A stretch of 64,000 bases of DNA from Metellina segmentata (GCA_947359465.1 OX375872.1:142866171-142930170), one strand, 5' to 3'; shown: positions 11,075-23,666, counted from the stretch's first letter. The notes: a model not told the origin generated them from the sequence alone. A program made the numbers and translations.

Positions 11075-12000
11075 GCATTTGTGTTTGTAGAAAGGGGTAC
11101 CTGAAAGAGATAAACTATACTTGTTTGTAAACAGTGTTTTTCAAAAATTCATTATTCTTCCAAGAATAAGCACATAAAGTAGAGCCAAGAAGATACTGTT
11201 AAAAATCATATACAGCATGTCTGAATTCCCTATTCGAACAGACGAACTGGTATAGTGGTTAAGGTAATGGTAATTTTTAGTTAACGTCGTACTAGAGCAA
11301 CACAACGGGCTATTGACGACTGTCCGGGATCAGTTCCTTAAGGGAAAGATCCGAGGACAACACCTCGTAATTTTGAACCACGGTCAGATGACGCCTTAAC
11401 CACTATACACCTTAACCCCTATACCGGTGGGTCGGCTAGTGGTTAAGGTGTTAACCTCTGGATCGGAAGGTTCCTGGTTCGAATCCGGGTCCGGGCATGG
11501 ATGTTTGTGAGCGTATGGTGTAGATGCGGTTGGTGCACCTTAAATCTGTCGTGGCTGAAAGTCCTCACGTTGGGTTGGTGTGGAAGTTTGGAGAGTGGGG
11601 TGCCAGTTTAGGTGTTGCTTCGTCATCTGACCATGGTTCAAAATTATGAGGTGTTGTCCTCCGATCTTTCCCTTAAGGGACTGATCCCGGACCGTCGTCA
11701 ATAGCCCGTTGTGTTGCTCTAGTATGACGTTAACTAAAGTTACCAGTTACCCTATTCGAACATACTGTATCTTTTCCAGGAACTCAACTAAAGTCAATTC
11801 AGCTTCCTTTGTCAAGTTCTGCTTGACATATCAAGAACTTGTCTGCGTTATTGCCTTTCTACGGTAATCTTTCTAAAGAATTAAAATACCTTCCGGATTC
11901 AGTTCAAAGGAAGTGTGTTGGGAATCAATAATCGTAAAGGAAAGTAAGTGGATAGTGACATGTGATTAACTTTACAATTAGCCATTAACTTTGAATCAGT
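11075..12000 (+). repeat. segmental repeat copy 1, with exon-like core and nested SINEs
   Basis: It matches 15445-15860 over two blocks: 11085-11240 (TTGTTTGTAAACAGTG) and 11763-12000. The second block holds a possible exon, 11780-11943, preceded by CTTTTCCAG and followed by GTAAGTGG. SINE sequence (11241-11749) separates the blocks and is absent from the other copy. Confidence 0.85.
11241..11749 (+). repeat. SINE type B carrying a second SINE in its head
   Basis: Outer copy: plus-strand type B with 13-bp duplication CCCTATTCGAACA (11228-11240 and 11750-11762). Inner copy: minus-strand, 11265-11436, inside the outer head and flanked by TAGTGGTTAAGG (11253-11264 and 11437-11448). The inner copy lacks the middle of its body, so it is internally deleted. 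The single-copy sequence at 15602-15614 (CCCGATTCGAACA) represents the empty site. Confidence 0.93.
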
Positions 12001-12740
12001 GTGTCATTTTAGCCATCTAGATGGACAAAATTATTGTATCAAATATGCACTGTTTGCGACTGTGTGTGTGTTTCTTAGAGGCTGAGTATTAAAATACTGG
12101 TTTGGTAAATATGTAATGATTTTTAGTATTTATTTGAATATAAAAATATGCTAAATTTAATGGAATTTGGCAAATTTGCTCCATATGACATAAACTTCGA
12201 TATATTCCGTATTCTTGCAGCTTTATAATAATACTAGCAAAATACCCGACCTTACTCGGTTTGAATTGGTTTACTCTAGATTGAAGAGATAATCAAAATA
12301 TATAATGACTTACGTTTTTTGTAGAATAAAAATTTATTTTAACATCTTTCGCCATCTTTATATTTTCTACAACTTATTTTCGACACAAATCCTACACATG
12401 CATATCCATTCATGTAATACATTTCACATACATAGCACAATTGCTGTATGACAAAGCTACAAAATGACGAAAGGTGATACTAAGGTTACTACTATAAAAG
12501 ACGATTTTGAGGGAGATTTGGAATTCCCTTTCTTAAATTCTTTTCATGTTCAACTCAATTAATTAAAATTACGATTTACGGCGAGTGGTCTCGCACTCAT
12601 AGTCAACAAAAAAATATTTTTTTACTTGTGGCACTCTTGCTTCCGGTATGCGACATTGTGAATTTTTGCAATATTCTCCTGTCATTATTACAACGAATTT
12701 TTTAATGTTGGAAAAAGTTCCAGTTTGTATTAATAAACAT
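12001..12740. other. AT-rich intergenic DNA
   Basis: The sequence near 12233 (ACTAGCAAAATACCCGACC) resembles a terminus of an interspersed repeat I cannot classify. No coding frame. Confidence 0.4.
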
Positions 12741-12880
12741 TATTATTCTTTCAATAACGGCATTATTCTTTCAATAACGGCATTATTCTTTAAATAACGG
12801 CATTATTCTTTAAATAACGGCATTATTCTTTAAATAACGGCATTATTCTTTAAATAACGGCATTATTCTTTCAATAATGG
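12741..12880 (+). repeat. 20-bp minisatellite, seven units
   Basis: Seven units of CATTATTCTTTMAATAACGG with only C/A alternation and one G-to-T-type change in the last unit. Near identity indicates recent expansion. Confidence 0.97.
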
Positions 12881-13731
12881 CATAACTACACTTAAAATTT
12901 ACTGAAAATTTATACTGACTTACCTAACATTTTTAAGTCTAATACTTTGTGGTGCTGTTGCGTGTGATGAGAAGGAAAATTTATTAAAATAATAAATATT
13001 TAAAACTGGAAACAGCGAAGTAAAACAAAATAAAAGAAGTCGCAAAAAATTGTTCTAAAGATATTAATTTGTGATTCAATTTTATCTCTTGATCTCGCAC
13101 AGTTGCCACAACTTACAACTAAAAGTGTACAAAATTTAGAAATGTGAAATTAATTCAGAGCGAAAGAACCAGAAAAAATATCACTGCTCGCGCGATCTTG
13201 TTCATTCTCGTTTCATTGAAAAATATCGTTTGTCCCAAATATTCGGAAATCGTTTTCATTGCGCAAAGAATAAAAATAAGACTCGAAATAAATGAAGTAT
13301 CAGAGATGAAATTCCATAAAAAAAATAATTTTTTGAAGAATAATTACTTTTTCAGCAGTACTGGTAAAGCAATCGAAGTAATCGTAATATTCAATAGACA
13401 TTCCAATTTTTCCAAAACTACCAAATTATGGTTGATTTAAGTATACTTACTCAGGTGTTTTAGCATGAAACTCAACTAAATATAACAATAAAGAAATGTT
13501 TAATATTGCGTTCACTAAACTAATAGATAATGTATAAAATAAAATACAATGCAATCAAATATCTGGAATACAATTCATGTGATGTCTACACAAACACAAA
13601 ATCGAGCATAGAACAGAAAGACGGACAGACAGACTTTCGCAACCAATACCACTCACTAAATGAAGATAAGTACTCACTGTATGCAATTTTTCATGAAATA
13701 TCTTAAACCGCGTGGACGTGTATAGGGCACA

Positions 13732-13762
<31 letters not shown>

Positions 13763-14880
13763 CCAAAAGAAAAAAAGGCGGATTCGGCATCAGAAGGGTC
13801 CAAAACGGATAGAAAACTTGAAATGGGTCGAAAATATTGAATGTACAAACAAACACTCCATTCTTATTTATATAGATACACGTCAAATATGGCCCAAACA
13901 ATTTCCTTTAAAAATAAAGTAATGTATGTATTAGAAAAATTAAAGGGATCAAGGTTATGTCTTTATCTGAAAAAATATTCAAAAAATTATTACTTAGGAA
14001 CTCAACTGCCTAAATAATCTAATGATGCAGTTAAATCAAAGGAAGGTTAATTAAACCAATTCAACTTTTTCGGAAACATTTGGCTGCGTTTAGTTCTAGA
14101 TCTTGCTCGTAAGCGTGAAATTGTAATGGATCTGGGTGATGAGTAATCTATTTATATCAGTTCTTGACGTTTTTAACAGTAAATATTCTCTTTCTGCCTG
14201 TCATGTGTATTTCTTGTCTCTTGCACCTTTCCGGAGACCTAACGCAATATCTCCCTGAACTAGTATTTTATGAATAGTTTACGGATATCCGGTGTACTAA
14301 GAATGCTTTGAGGTACATATCCTGTATTTGATTATTAGAGATTACATGGATACCTTAATTCCGGCATTTTAATGTATTGGAAGCGCTTGATTAATTCTGC
14401 ATTAATATCAGGTATTTCAGCATTTCTAAAAATTCCACGAGCGGTATTTCTATCTTTAGTATTCATTGTTTACTCAGTGACAATACACATTATTGCACTT
14501 TTAGCCTATTTTGAGTTTTACAGCCAACGCACAAAATAAGATTTTCATTCCCTGTACTTCTTATTAAAAAGTATTGTTTAGAAAATACGCCCATGGTCTT
14601 GCAAAGGGGATATTACTTCTTTAAGATATGATGTATTTTTTGAGAATTGGGACATTAAGAAGAAAATTAAAATTTGAACACCTATATTGCGAAAACGACA
14701 CTGCGATGTTTCAAAAAGCCGATTTGAACACAGTTGGTGCAAGGATAGATTTCGACAATTATTGGTGGAGTTGATCTGACATATGTCAGATCTTTTAAAG
14801 AGGATAAGCAACAACAACAACAACAAACCTATTTCTTCATGTAAATATTCACTGATAATACTTACACATGAACCTCCTTG
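12881..14880. other. AT-rich intergenic DNA
   Basis: A 98-codon plus frame (13144-13440) is Lys/Asn/Ile-rich with no recognisable motif. Minus frames at 13555-13901 are driven by a GACA microsatellite. I see no supported gene. Confidence 0.45.
13732..13762 (+). repeat. (CAGA)n microsatellite
   Basis: About seven uninterrupted CAGA tetranucleotides. Confidence 0.97.
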
Positions 14881-15444
14881 ACTTTGGCCACGGCTGCGAG
14901 GTTGCGTAATTTAGTGTGTAGGGAATTTAGAGCCTTTAAATAATTAAGTTGACTGAAACAATTAAACTTAACACATTTATTACAATTAACAAATTAAATA
15001 CAAGAACTAAATAAAAATCTATTAGAGCTCTAACAGAGGAAATTACGCAACTGAATTCTCAAGAACAGCTTGAGGTTTTTAAAGCGCGAATACATGACAC
15101 ATCATGCGCATGTCAGAAGTCTCTTGAAGTGGAAGTAGTCTCTACTTTGCAATAACATCACAACATAAACCTCACAGTACCCACCCATTTATTCGCTAAC
15201 TATAAACGACTTCCTATAGTTCCTGAACTAACTATTATAACTAATTCCAGTTTCGTTTTATTCCAGATAAAGAGTCTATAGGCTTGTAACAGTTTTGAGT
15301 TCCTGCATGACTCAAAGGTATATTGAAAAAAAATGAAAGAACACGCTCGACTTTCATCTCGTCTGGTGAAAAGCAGAGTATAGACAAAAAAATATATAAT
15401 AGACATTCGTTCGTCCTCTCTCTATCTGAAAAGCAAAATGTATT
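14881..15444. other. intergenic DNA
   Basis: No recognised gene or repeat. Short frames on both strands around 15200-15535 look like chance. Confidence 0.4.
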
Positions 15445-15860
15445 TCATATTGCATTCGTGTTTGAAGAAAAGCATACCAGATACAAATATATAGAAATTA
15501 CACTTCCTTGTAAACAGTGTTTTCCAAAATTTTAATATACATCCAGAAATAAGTAAATCCATAGGATATCATTGAAAATCAAATCCAGTCATGTCTCAAT
15601 TCCCGATTCGAACATTGCCTCTCTTCCAGAAACCCAACTGAAGTCAATCCAGCTTCCCTTGTCTGGGTCTGCTTCACATACCGATGTCTCTGTGATTGCA
15701 TTTCCACGGTAATCTTTATAACGTATTAATGCATTCCGTATTCAGTTCACTCCGAGGAAGTCTGTTGGGATTTAAAGATCGGAAAGGAAGGTAAGTGGAT
15801 AGTGACATGTGAGCCACTTCATATCGAACAATTAGACAGTCATTTACTTTGAATCCCTAA
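15445..15860 (+). repeat. segmental repeat copy 2 with exon-like core
   Basis: The paralogue of 11075-12000 without the SINEs. A 161-bp segment (15630-15790) follows a pyrimidine tract, CTCTCTTCCAG, and precedes GTAAGTGG, both near consensus splice signals. The segment has a short open start then a stop, so it would be untranslated or terminal if it is an exon. It may equally be a repeat that happens to carry these signals. Confidence 0.75.
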
Positions 15861-16019
15861 CGCCGTTCCAAGAGCCAATTCGAACGTAGTTAGGTGCAAG
15901 GGTAGATTCCGACAATTCGGTTACTGGGGGCTCAGAATTTATTAGTGGAATCAATGCTTATAAATAAGCGGACTGGAGCGGTTTTAACTAAGTCTTGAAT
16001 TTCGGATAATTAATCCAAA

Positions 16020-16984
16020 CCAATGTACTTTATATACTCGGAAGAATACATTATCTAATATATAATTTGAAATTGTATCTGGTTGTATGTCTACTATGGG
16101 TATTAGCAGACTTGTAGCTAAATTAACATATTTTACGCGAATTACGTTATTATTAAGGGCGTCTAGTAAAAATTAATTATGTATTTGAAGTAGCCTTTAG
16201 TGAATGCTATAGTTATTTGCAGCTGAACTATCGATTTTACAAGTATATCATTATCAAATAGAGCCTGATAGAAACTATTCATATTTGGAAGTTGTCTTTA
16301 GAGTACTTCAATGCTTTGCAGCTAAATTATCAGATTTCATATGAAGTATGTCATCAAGAAAAGCCCGATCGAAAATAACTATACATTTTGTGATTATCTT
16401 TAGAGTCCGTGCTATGGATATTGGCAGTTTATCAGCTAAATTACGAAATTTTTCATTAAATAGGTCGCTATCCTCCTGAGTAGAGTAAATAATTATATAT
16501 TTCGATAACTATATACTCTTTAGTATGCCTGTGGTTGTTCACAGCTTTCAGCTGAATTACAGGAAGTACTTCAATATGAAGTAGAGTTTAGTAGAAATAA
16601 TTAATGATTTTAAATTGTCTTAAGAAAGGCTTGTTATGGATAATTAAAGCTATATATTATAAAATTTTACATGAAATATGTCATTATCACTCCTCCTAAA
16701 TAGTTTGATAGTAAATAAATATATATTTTGATGTTTTTAGGATTCCTGGTATGAATATTTGGTATTATATTTCTGTTAAATTTCAATTTTTATAGGAAGT
16801 ATGTCATTATCAAGAAATAATTATACGGTTTGAAGTTTCTTTTAGAGTGCTTGTTATGCATATTCCACAGCTTTGCAGCTAAATTATCAAGTATTGTACG
16901 AAGTACGTACTTATCAAGTAGAACTTAATAGAAAATGATTACATATTTTGATGTTGTCTTTGGAGTATCTCCTATGGATATTTG
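16020..16984 (+). repeat. degenerate tandem array, about 110-120 bp units
   Basis: Recurring landmarks are TTGCAGCT(G/T)...AAATTA, GAAGTATGTCATTATCAA, GAGCCTGATAGAAA and GTCTTTAGAGT. Roughly eight to nine units, strongly diverged. Confidence 0.7.
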
Positions 16985-17720
16985 CAGATGAGGTTTTGTA
17001 CAGATAAGGGGGTCCAGTGAGTGCTATATCATTAAGAAAACGAGTAAAGGGAAAAACATCAAATAGGTCCAAATAAACATGAACCAGCGTTCCAGATGGT
17101 TCAGGTTTTCCTTTACTATACATGCCCGATATCCTTGATAGCTATTTGTGTATTCAGAGAAATGTGAGAGCACGGTACTTATAGGACTTTGTACAAAGGA
17201 TCTAATGAGCTATTCATGCTCTAGCTCCTTGGACAGCTATTCTTCTATTCAAACAGAAGTGTAAGAACATGATCCTGATGATGTTTTGTGCAGATAAGGG
17301 GTCCAATGAGTGATATATCATTAAAAAAACGAGTAAAGGGAAAATATGAAATAGGTCCAAGTAAACACACATATGAACTAATTCTCCAGATGGTTCAGTT
17401 TTTCTGCACTATTCATGCCCGAGCTCCTTGGATATCATTTCGTCTATCCTAAAAAAGTAGAAATGATATGGCACAGTCTGGACGAAGTTTCGTGCAGATA
17501 AGTTGGTCATATGAATGCTACATAGTAAAGAAAGCGGGTAAAAGGGGGGAAATAAAAGACGCAGAAACGTGAACTAGCGTTCTAGCTAGTTATGGTTCAA
17601 TTGAGATATTCAGGTTCCAATGATTTGGATAGCTATCCCTTTAGTCCAACAAGTGTAAGTATAAGTATATAATCTTGATGAGCTTCCGTGTTGATAAGGA
17701 GTCTTATTAGTACAATACCA
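16985..17720 (+). repeat. degenerate tandem array, about 190-290 bp units
   Basis: CAGATAAGGGGGTCC-like starts recur near 16999, 17296, 17496 and 17695. They are followed by AACGAGTAAAGGGAAAA and AACCAGCGTTCCAGATGGTTC-like blocks. Diverged and uneven in length. Confidence 0.7.
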
Positions 17721-17796
17721 TACTTCTTACAGCACAGAATCAAACCGATTAGATAACGTCATTTCTATTCGCTTATAACACAGTAGTTTATAAGAA

Positions 17797-18119
17797 GTAG
17801 GTAGTTAAACATTTAATTAGCATCACACTGGAGCAACGCAACGGGCTACTGACGACGATCCGGGATCAATCCCGAAGCGAAAGATCCAAAGACAAGGCCT
17901 CGTGATTTTAAACTACGGTTTTAACGACGCAATCAACACCTTAGCTGGCTTCCCACTATCCAGACTTTCATACCTCGCTAACGAGAGGGCATTAGAAGTC
18001 ACGATATATTTAACGTGCACCTGCCCCTGTTTACAGGACGGTCTTTGACTGAACCTAGTTTCGAGGGTGATATCTTCCGGTTGCTAATCCGTTGCTCTTC
18101 CAAATGAGCTATCACAGCT
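17797..18119 (-). repeat. SINE type A, 16-bp target-site duplication
   Basis: Flanked by CAGTAGTTTATAAGAA (17781-17796 and 18120-18135). The head is at the high end, the body is diverged from consensus and the tail is ACCT-like. Confidence 0.92.
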
Positions 18120-18135
18120 CAGTAGTTTATAAGAA

Positions 18136-18892
18136 CTAAAGGAAAATGATAAAGTATAAGTTCTGGTAAGCATTCTTTGCTGTCCTATTCATATTATAAA
18201 TCCAGCAATCTATGAGAGACATTTTCGGTCAAGACAGTCAAAATTCCGAAGAATGCATTCCCCGAATTAATATACGAGTTGATTAGTCAATGCCCCCCCC
18301 CCAATTATGTTTCACTATAAAGAAAATAGAATAAATTTTAAGGTGACAATAGTATGTGTCATGTGAGACTAACTGGGTAGCAAAAGAAAGATACCTACAT
18401 TCAGTCATGCCCAGGTGCAGAATTGTATTCAGTGTTCTGCAACAACTCCAAGCAATAGTGATTGTTCTGCAGGTATTTTGTCCGAATTTTGAAAACTGCA
18501 GTAAAATCAAGAACAGACGTAAAACAAAATTATCGGCAAAATATGTATTACATATTTATAATAAAACATCAAAATTAATTGAACTTCCTTAATTTAAAAC
18601 CAAGGCATGCTTTCAGAATTTGCAATTCTGTCGATACATATTTTGTCATTGATGTAGAAAATGTGTTAAAGTGTTTCCATTAATTGTGGTGAAGGGAGGT
18701 TGTGTGTGTGTGTGTGTGTGTGTGTGTTATGATTAAAGAAAAAATCTGCCAAAATTTCGATAAAATTAAGAAAAAAATTGTTCTGCAAATAATTTGTTTG
18801 TTCTGCGACGTACGTTGCAGTTTAAGGCCCTTTCTGCTCCCTGGCTATCATGTTTGTCACATTGAAAATCCATCTCATGACTAAATATATTA
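18136..18892. other. intergenic DNA with (TG)n microsatellite
   Basis: A (TG)n run lies at about 18700-18727. Short frames on both strands are unrecognised. A poly-C run is at 18293-18302. Confidence 0.5.
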
Positions 18893-19206
18893 GGAGCCCC
18901 TGTAGCCCGGTTGGTATATTCGTGGATTAGCAAATAGAGTGCTGTGAGCTTTAATCCATACCCAACCAAAGAGTGTTATGAATGTGGGGATGTGTGTGGT
19001 GTGTACATTCAATCCGTCATGATCTCAAATGGCCTCATGCTGTTTGGCAAGTTTGGAGATTTGGTTGCTAACTCAGATCGTCATCGAAGCGTCTTTCAAA
19101 ATCACGAGTTGTTCTAGGAACATTCCCTTTTGGATATATCCGAGATCATCGCCAACAGTCTGTTGTGTTGTTCCAGTGAAATTCAAAATTTAACTATGTA
19201 CCTAAC
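18893..19206 (+). repeat. SINE type A, old full-length copy
   Basis: Head TAGCCCGGTTGG..., decayed B box, diverged body, ending in an ACCTAACT tail. Many mutations indicate an old copy. Confidence 0.8.
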
Positions 19207-19389
19207 TAATGGTAAATTTGAATCAATCCAAATCCAGTATGAATTGACTGACGAAGATTCGGGTGCAATGATGAGGAACACTCCGGATTAAAGCACCATG
19301 AAAAGTCTTTTGACGAATAAGCTTTTTCGTAAGGAAGCATGTTAGAAATGTTAGGGCTGCGTTGAGACTCCATCCAATCACCTTCGTAT

Positions 19390-19575
19390 ACGTGAGGGCT
19401 GGTGCACGTTAAATGTGTAAAGACCTCAATTGGAGAGTAAGATTTCCGCTAAGATCACCTGGATATTGTTCAAATTTACGAGGTGTCCTGGTATATTTTC
19501 TTTTCAGATTGATCCCAGCCCTTCAACAATAGCCCGTTTTTGTTTTAGTGCGACGTAAATTCAACTATTTACCGA
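19390..19575 (+). repeat. SINE type A, headless old copy
   Basis: Starts at GGGCTGGTGCACGTTAAATG, the head/body junction, and runs to ACTATTTACC. Internally shortened. Confidence 0.75.
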
Positions 19576-19647
19576 ACGGAACCGGTTTTTCATCAGTCAG
19601 TTCTTACTGGATTCAGATTGACCAAGTTTATGTTGGCATGGAGGATA

Positions 19648-19768
19648 GTAGGCAGGTAGTTCAGTTTACGTTACATTGGAGCAACACAATGGGCTGCAGG
19701 TGAATGTCTTGGATCAATCCAGAAGGGAGGACAACACTTCGTAATTTCGAAGCATAGTCGGATGATAG
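19648..19768 (-). repeat. SINE A/B 3' fragment
   Basis: Minus-strand tail and adjacent body (GGAGCAACACAATGGGCT...GGACAACACTTCGTAATTTC). Confidence 0.75.
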
Positions 19769-19769
19769 A

Positions 19770-20780
19770 CGTGAAAAATTAATAGAGTGAGCATGGAAAT
19801 TCAGTGGAGCTTCTGAAAATGTGATCAACTAGTTGTCACGTGATTATTTGTACTTGATAGGCGGATATGATATTTGATCGCCTTGATTTGGTTGATATGC
19901 AATCAATGGTAGGGTAAATGCGTACGCGGATGGATATTTTCTTGATTTGGCTAAACACGCGCGCGCGTTATACTATTTACTGTACGAAAATGTTTATCAA
20001 AATACAAATGATCATATCAAATTCGTGGTTTTAAACATCAATCCAGAAACAGCTGTTCCTATAATAAAATTTTTTCATTGCATTCGCTATAATTTCCTTT
20101 TTTTAAAAAGGGTATATGAGGAGGCAATGATATCTCTAGCGTACTTTTATATTAAATAGCAGCAGAAATTCAGATTCTTATTTTCGATTTTGCAGGGTAA
20201 ATATGGGTTGAAGAAGATTGAAAAATGACGTGTTTGTCAATGGCTGTTTCAAATAACATTTTTTTCATAATTCTAATGCAAAAAGTTAAAAATAGCGAAA
20301 TGGCTTGAACAAGCTTCAGTAATTTGTTGTATGGCTTCCAAGTTAGAACTTTTAATAAGAACCAATAATAGGTACCTCTAGCTTTTGGAAATCATATATG
20401 CTTGCGATATTTTGTTCGCCAGACTTATTTAAAAAAAGTATGGAAACAAGTTAAACATGTGTGTATTTAAATTTTGAAATTTATCCAAGAAAAAATATTA
20501 CCCTTCTATTCTACTACGTTGTTTACCCTTCTAAAGTTTTATGATGGTTTCGTGAAAACATTATGCATAACTTATACCAAATTTCTTTGTATCCGTTAGC
20601 GATACTTATAAATTCTTAAAGAACTTTACTAATACACACAAACAATAATAAACTGTAAGTTCTAGTAAAAAAGAATATCTCACTGAAAAAGCTGAAATAA
20701 TTTTAGCAAAGCATTTCTTTTTGAGCATTGGTTCTCATAAACTTCTCTTTTCTTCATCTATAAGAAAATTTACAAATATA
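19770..20780. other. AT-rich intergenic DNA
   Basis: A 70-codon plus frame (19947-20159, starting MAKHARALYYLLYENVYQNT) has a protein-like composition. I recognise no family and see no clear splice signals. The rest is unremarkable. Confidence 0.4.
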
Positions 20781-22193
20781 CACTCATTGCCATTTAAATT
20801 TGCGCCCCAAGAAAAAGTCGTCAAAATGAAAAGAAATTTTACACGTGTAAGTACTACTTTAATATAAGTAAGTGATTAGAAAATCAAAGAAAAAGGATCA
20901 TTTATTGCAGAAAAAAGTACAAATGAACGGAATTTTTTGTACTCTGTTGTACCCCCACAGCGCGAATGCACGATGCGATACGACCGGGCATTGAGGCATA
21001 CAAGTTCCGTATGATGTCCTGAAACATCTCGTTCCATAGTTGCTGTAAACGCTCCTCCAGTTCGACCAAACTCGTAGGGTGTCCAACTTGCCGTCCCAAA
21101 TGATACAAGATATGCTCGATTGGTGACAAATCTTGGGATGAGCAGGCCAGGGAAGGGTGATAATGTGGCGGAGGCAGTCTTGTGACATTCTTGATGTGTG
21201 AGGCCGAGCAGTGTCTTGTTGAAAAATGGCTCCTGGGAGCCCTGCCATGAGTGGAATCACATGTGGCTGAAGGATGTCATGGACGTACCGCTGGGCTGTC
21301 ACTGTGCCATGAATCAATATTAGGGGTGACCGTGTATCGTAAGCAATGGCACCCCATACCATCACAACAGCTGTGGGAGCGGTGTGTCGCTGTAAAGCGA
21401 AGGCAGGACTGAAGCGTTCACCACGGGGCCTCCACACACGAATACGATTGTCATCACTGCTCAAATTGAATCTAGATTCGTCGCTGAAGACTACCTGGTT
21501 CCATTCCGCTGCAATCCAATCCCGTCGTGCACGACACCAATCCAAACGGAGACGTCGGTGGGTGGGTGTCATTGGCAGCACACGTAATGGGCGCCGCGAT
21601 ACTAGATGTCCTTCAGCCAGGTAACTTGCGATGGTTCGGGAAGACACAGGGGCCCGTAGTGAAGGTGCTGCCTGTTTCTGGATAGCGGCCAATGAGGCAG
21701 TTGGCTCTACGATAGCGCGTTTCGTATGATGTGACGGTCTTCTCGACGACTGGTCTGTCGAGGGCGTCCTGAGCCTGGTCGCTGTGTAAATGACGTATCT
21801 TCTGTCCACTGGTCCCAACACCTCCTCACAGTAAAATCAGAACGGCCTACTTGACGAGCTACTCGCCGAGCTGACCACCCAGCTTCCATCATCCCGATGA
21901 TTCTTCCCCTCTCGAACTCTGACAGCTGCTCATATTGTCTTCGATGGCGGCGTAACGGCATGTCTACTTCACCGTTTCCTTTGCAAAAGATTAAGTACAC
22001 TCAAACAAGCTCTGCTTACCTGTTTTATACTCCAAGGAGAACGAAGTTCAACGCCCTCTAGTGTCACTATGCAATGCGCAATCACGCAGCATTTCTAATC
22101 ATTTGCATATCTAGCCGACATGTACCTTTATGCCAAGTTTCGTTACGATCCCACAATTATTTCTTGGTGCGCAAATTTTTATGGCAATGAGTG
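20781..22193 (-). mobile_element. Tc1-like transposon, complete but inactive
   Basis: Inverted ends CACTCATTGCCAT... with GCGC.CCAAGAAA lie at 20781-20814 and 22160-22193, each flanked by TA. The 1,413-bp length is normal for Tc1. Its ends differ from those of the 6745 element, so it is a separate family, though the transposases are related. Confidence 0.95.
20902..21961 (-). pseudogene. Tc1-like transposase with two frameshifts
   Basis: Start chosen at the ATG 21961-21959 (MPLRRHRRQYEQLSEFERGR), which matches the related 6992 copy; the upstream ATG lies in the untranslated part. The first frame ends near 21710. The next carries FSDESRF (about 21480) and QQDTARPHT (about 21215). A one-base loss near 21145 (CGATCTCCA-type codons reduced) moves the catalytic SPIEHI into a third frame, which runs to 20902. 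Catalytic residues are all encoded but in different frames. DDE transposase; host range and target are those of Tc1. Confidence 0.93.
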
Positions 22194-22195
22194 TA

Positions 22196-22472
22196 ATATG
22201 ATATAAATGCATGGAAGTTGAATAAAGGATGTTCAGCATGAATACAGATGTTAATATACTCTCTAATAAGAACTATAAAGTTCTATTTAAAGTTACACGT
22301 TTCATAAACACAATTATTTTGAATAATTTGAGGGGTAATGCCTAAAATGTTGTTTTTGGAAAAATTGTCAGCAATTTTTAATAGAAGACTTGGTGTATGC
22401 ATGCATAGCTTCAATATATTAATTTATTCCAAATGCCTATATATTTAGAGGTAAAAATTAAAAAGTGCTCTC
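22196..22472. other. AT-rich spacer
   Basis: Nothing recognised. Confidence 0.4.
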
Positions 22473-23666
22473 TCTCCTATCTCTATTATAAAAGAAAGTG
22501 TTTGTGTGTGTGAGGTGTCCAGACGAATCTATGGCACTTAAAGCCATGGAACTTGGCACACAGTCCTAAAAGTGACTGAATACACCTCCAAGCTGAAATT
22601 TTAAAATTTAAGCGAGACCATTTTTTTTAATTAATTTTTTTTTTGCTCTCCCACTGCTTCTTCTTTTAGAGGGGCGCCAAGTTTCTGACGTCACTGGTCT
22701 AATGGTATTCAAAGCGCAATTTCTTCTTTTTTCTCCGCGCGGTTCTTCTACTCTCTGCAGCGATGCAATTTATTTTCCTTTGATTTCATTGGTTCTTTTA
22801 TTTTTTTCCTTTGATTTTTCTTACGAATTTTCTTTCCACTTTTTGTAAATTGGAAGCGTTACCATTATGTTTGATTTAAGTCACGGTCCAGTGCAGTCGC
22901 ATCAGTTTGTATTGTTTCTCCCTTTTTTCTTTAGCTTTAAGACTTTTTGAAAGCATAGCGATAATACATTTTGATACTTTATGCAATTTTTTTATTTATT
23001 ATTGTTTAATTTGGTTTTGTCGGAATCAATTAGGTTGACTTTTTAAAAGCATAATTTTGTCACGGACAACAAGATTTTATTTCATTGTCGAATTCGTTTT
23101 TATCGCTGTCACCTTTATTTCGCGAATCGAAAAAGTAGTACCAAAGACAAAAATATTTTCGGAAACTGCCCGAAGTTATCTATTTTTTTAAATTTATCAC
23201 AGAATTACAAAATTGAAAGAAGAAAATCAGAAATGATTTGGAAGTGGAAAAGAATGAGTTATAGTTTGTTTCATTTATACTACACGAGACGAAATATCAG
23301 GAGTGTCAAACAGATGTTTTCGTAAACGACATTTTCAGCTGCGCTGATTGCTTAGAATTAGGTGGAAAGAAGTTAGGAATTTCCTTCTCTATATTTTTAC
23401 GTTATTTCAATAACAAGTTATATTGAATTTTTCTCTTTCTGTTAGACACTCGTCAAGTTTTATGTATAAGAATATATACTTCAAAAGCTGGTTAATATGT
23501 ATTAAATATTTGTTTACGTTCTACTTTGGTTTTATATTAAAAAAAGACACATTAAAACATTTTCAGTAGAAAAGTTACAATGAGGAAAGAAGCCTTTCAA
23601 CATACACAACCTGTTTTGTATTATTAAAATTAAAGATTTTGTATGTTTTAGATATAAAAACAATAC
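22473..23666 (+). other. possible Helitron-like 5' region
   Basis: TCTCTCCTATCTCTATTATA followed by a GTGTGTGTGTG tract and AATCTATGGCACTTAAAGCC resembles 5' ends of arthropod Helitrons as I remember them. I find neither the CTRR end with a hairpin nor a Rep/helicase frame, so class and 3' limit are unsure. Confidence 0.35.

Noticed and set aside
12741..12880. CRISPR array
   Set aside because: The 20-bp units are contiguous, without spacers.
13144..13440. 98-codon plus frame
   Set aside because: Lys/Asn/Ile-rich composition expected of AT-rich DNA; no motif.
12233..13880. A 1.6-kb element between ACTAGCAAAATACCCG and TTTATATAGATAC
   Set aside because: The ends look like repeat termini I have seen, but no target duplication or inverted repeat supports a border.
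13555..13901. Overlapping minus frames with repeated Leu-Ser-Val-Cys
   Set aside because: Produced by the CAGA microsatellite.
22473..23666. A definite Helitron
   Set aside because: Only the 5' appearance fits. No CTRR end with hairpin and no Rep or helicase frame, so kept as a possibility only.
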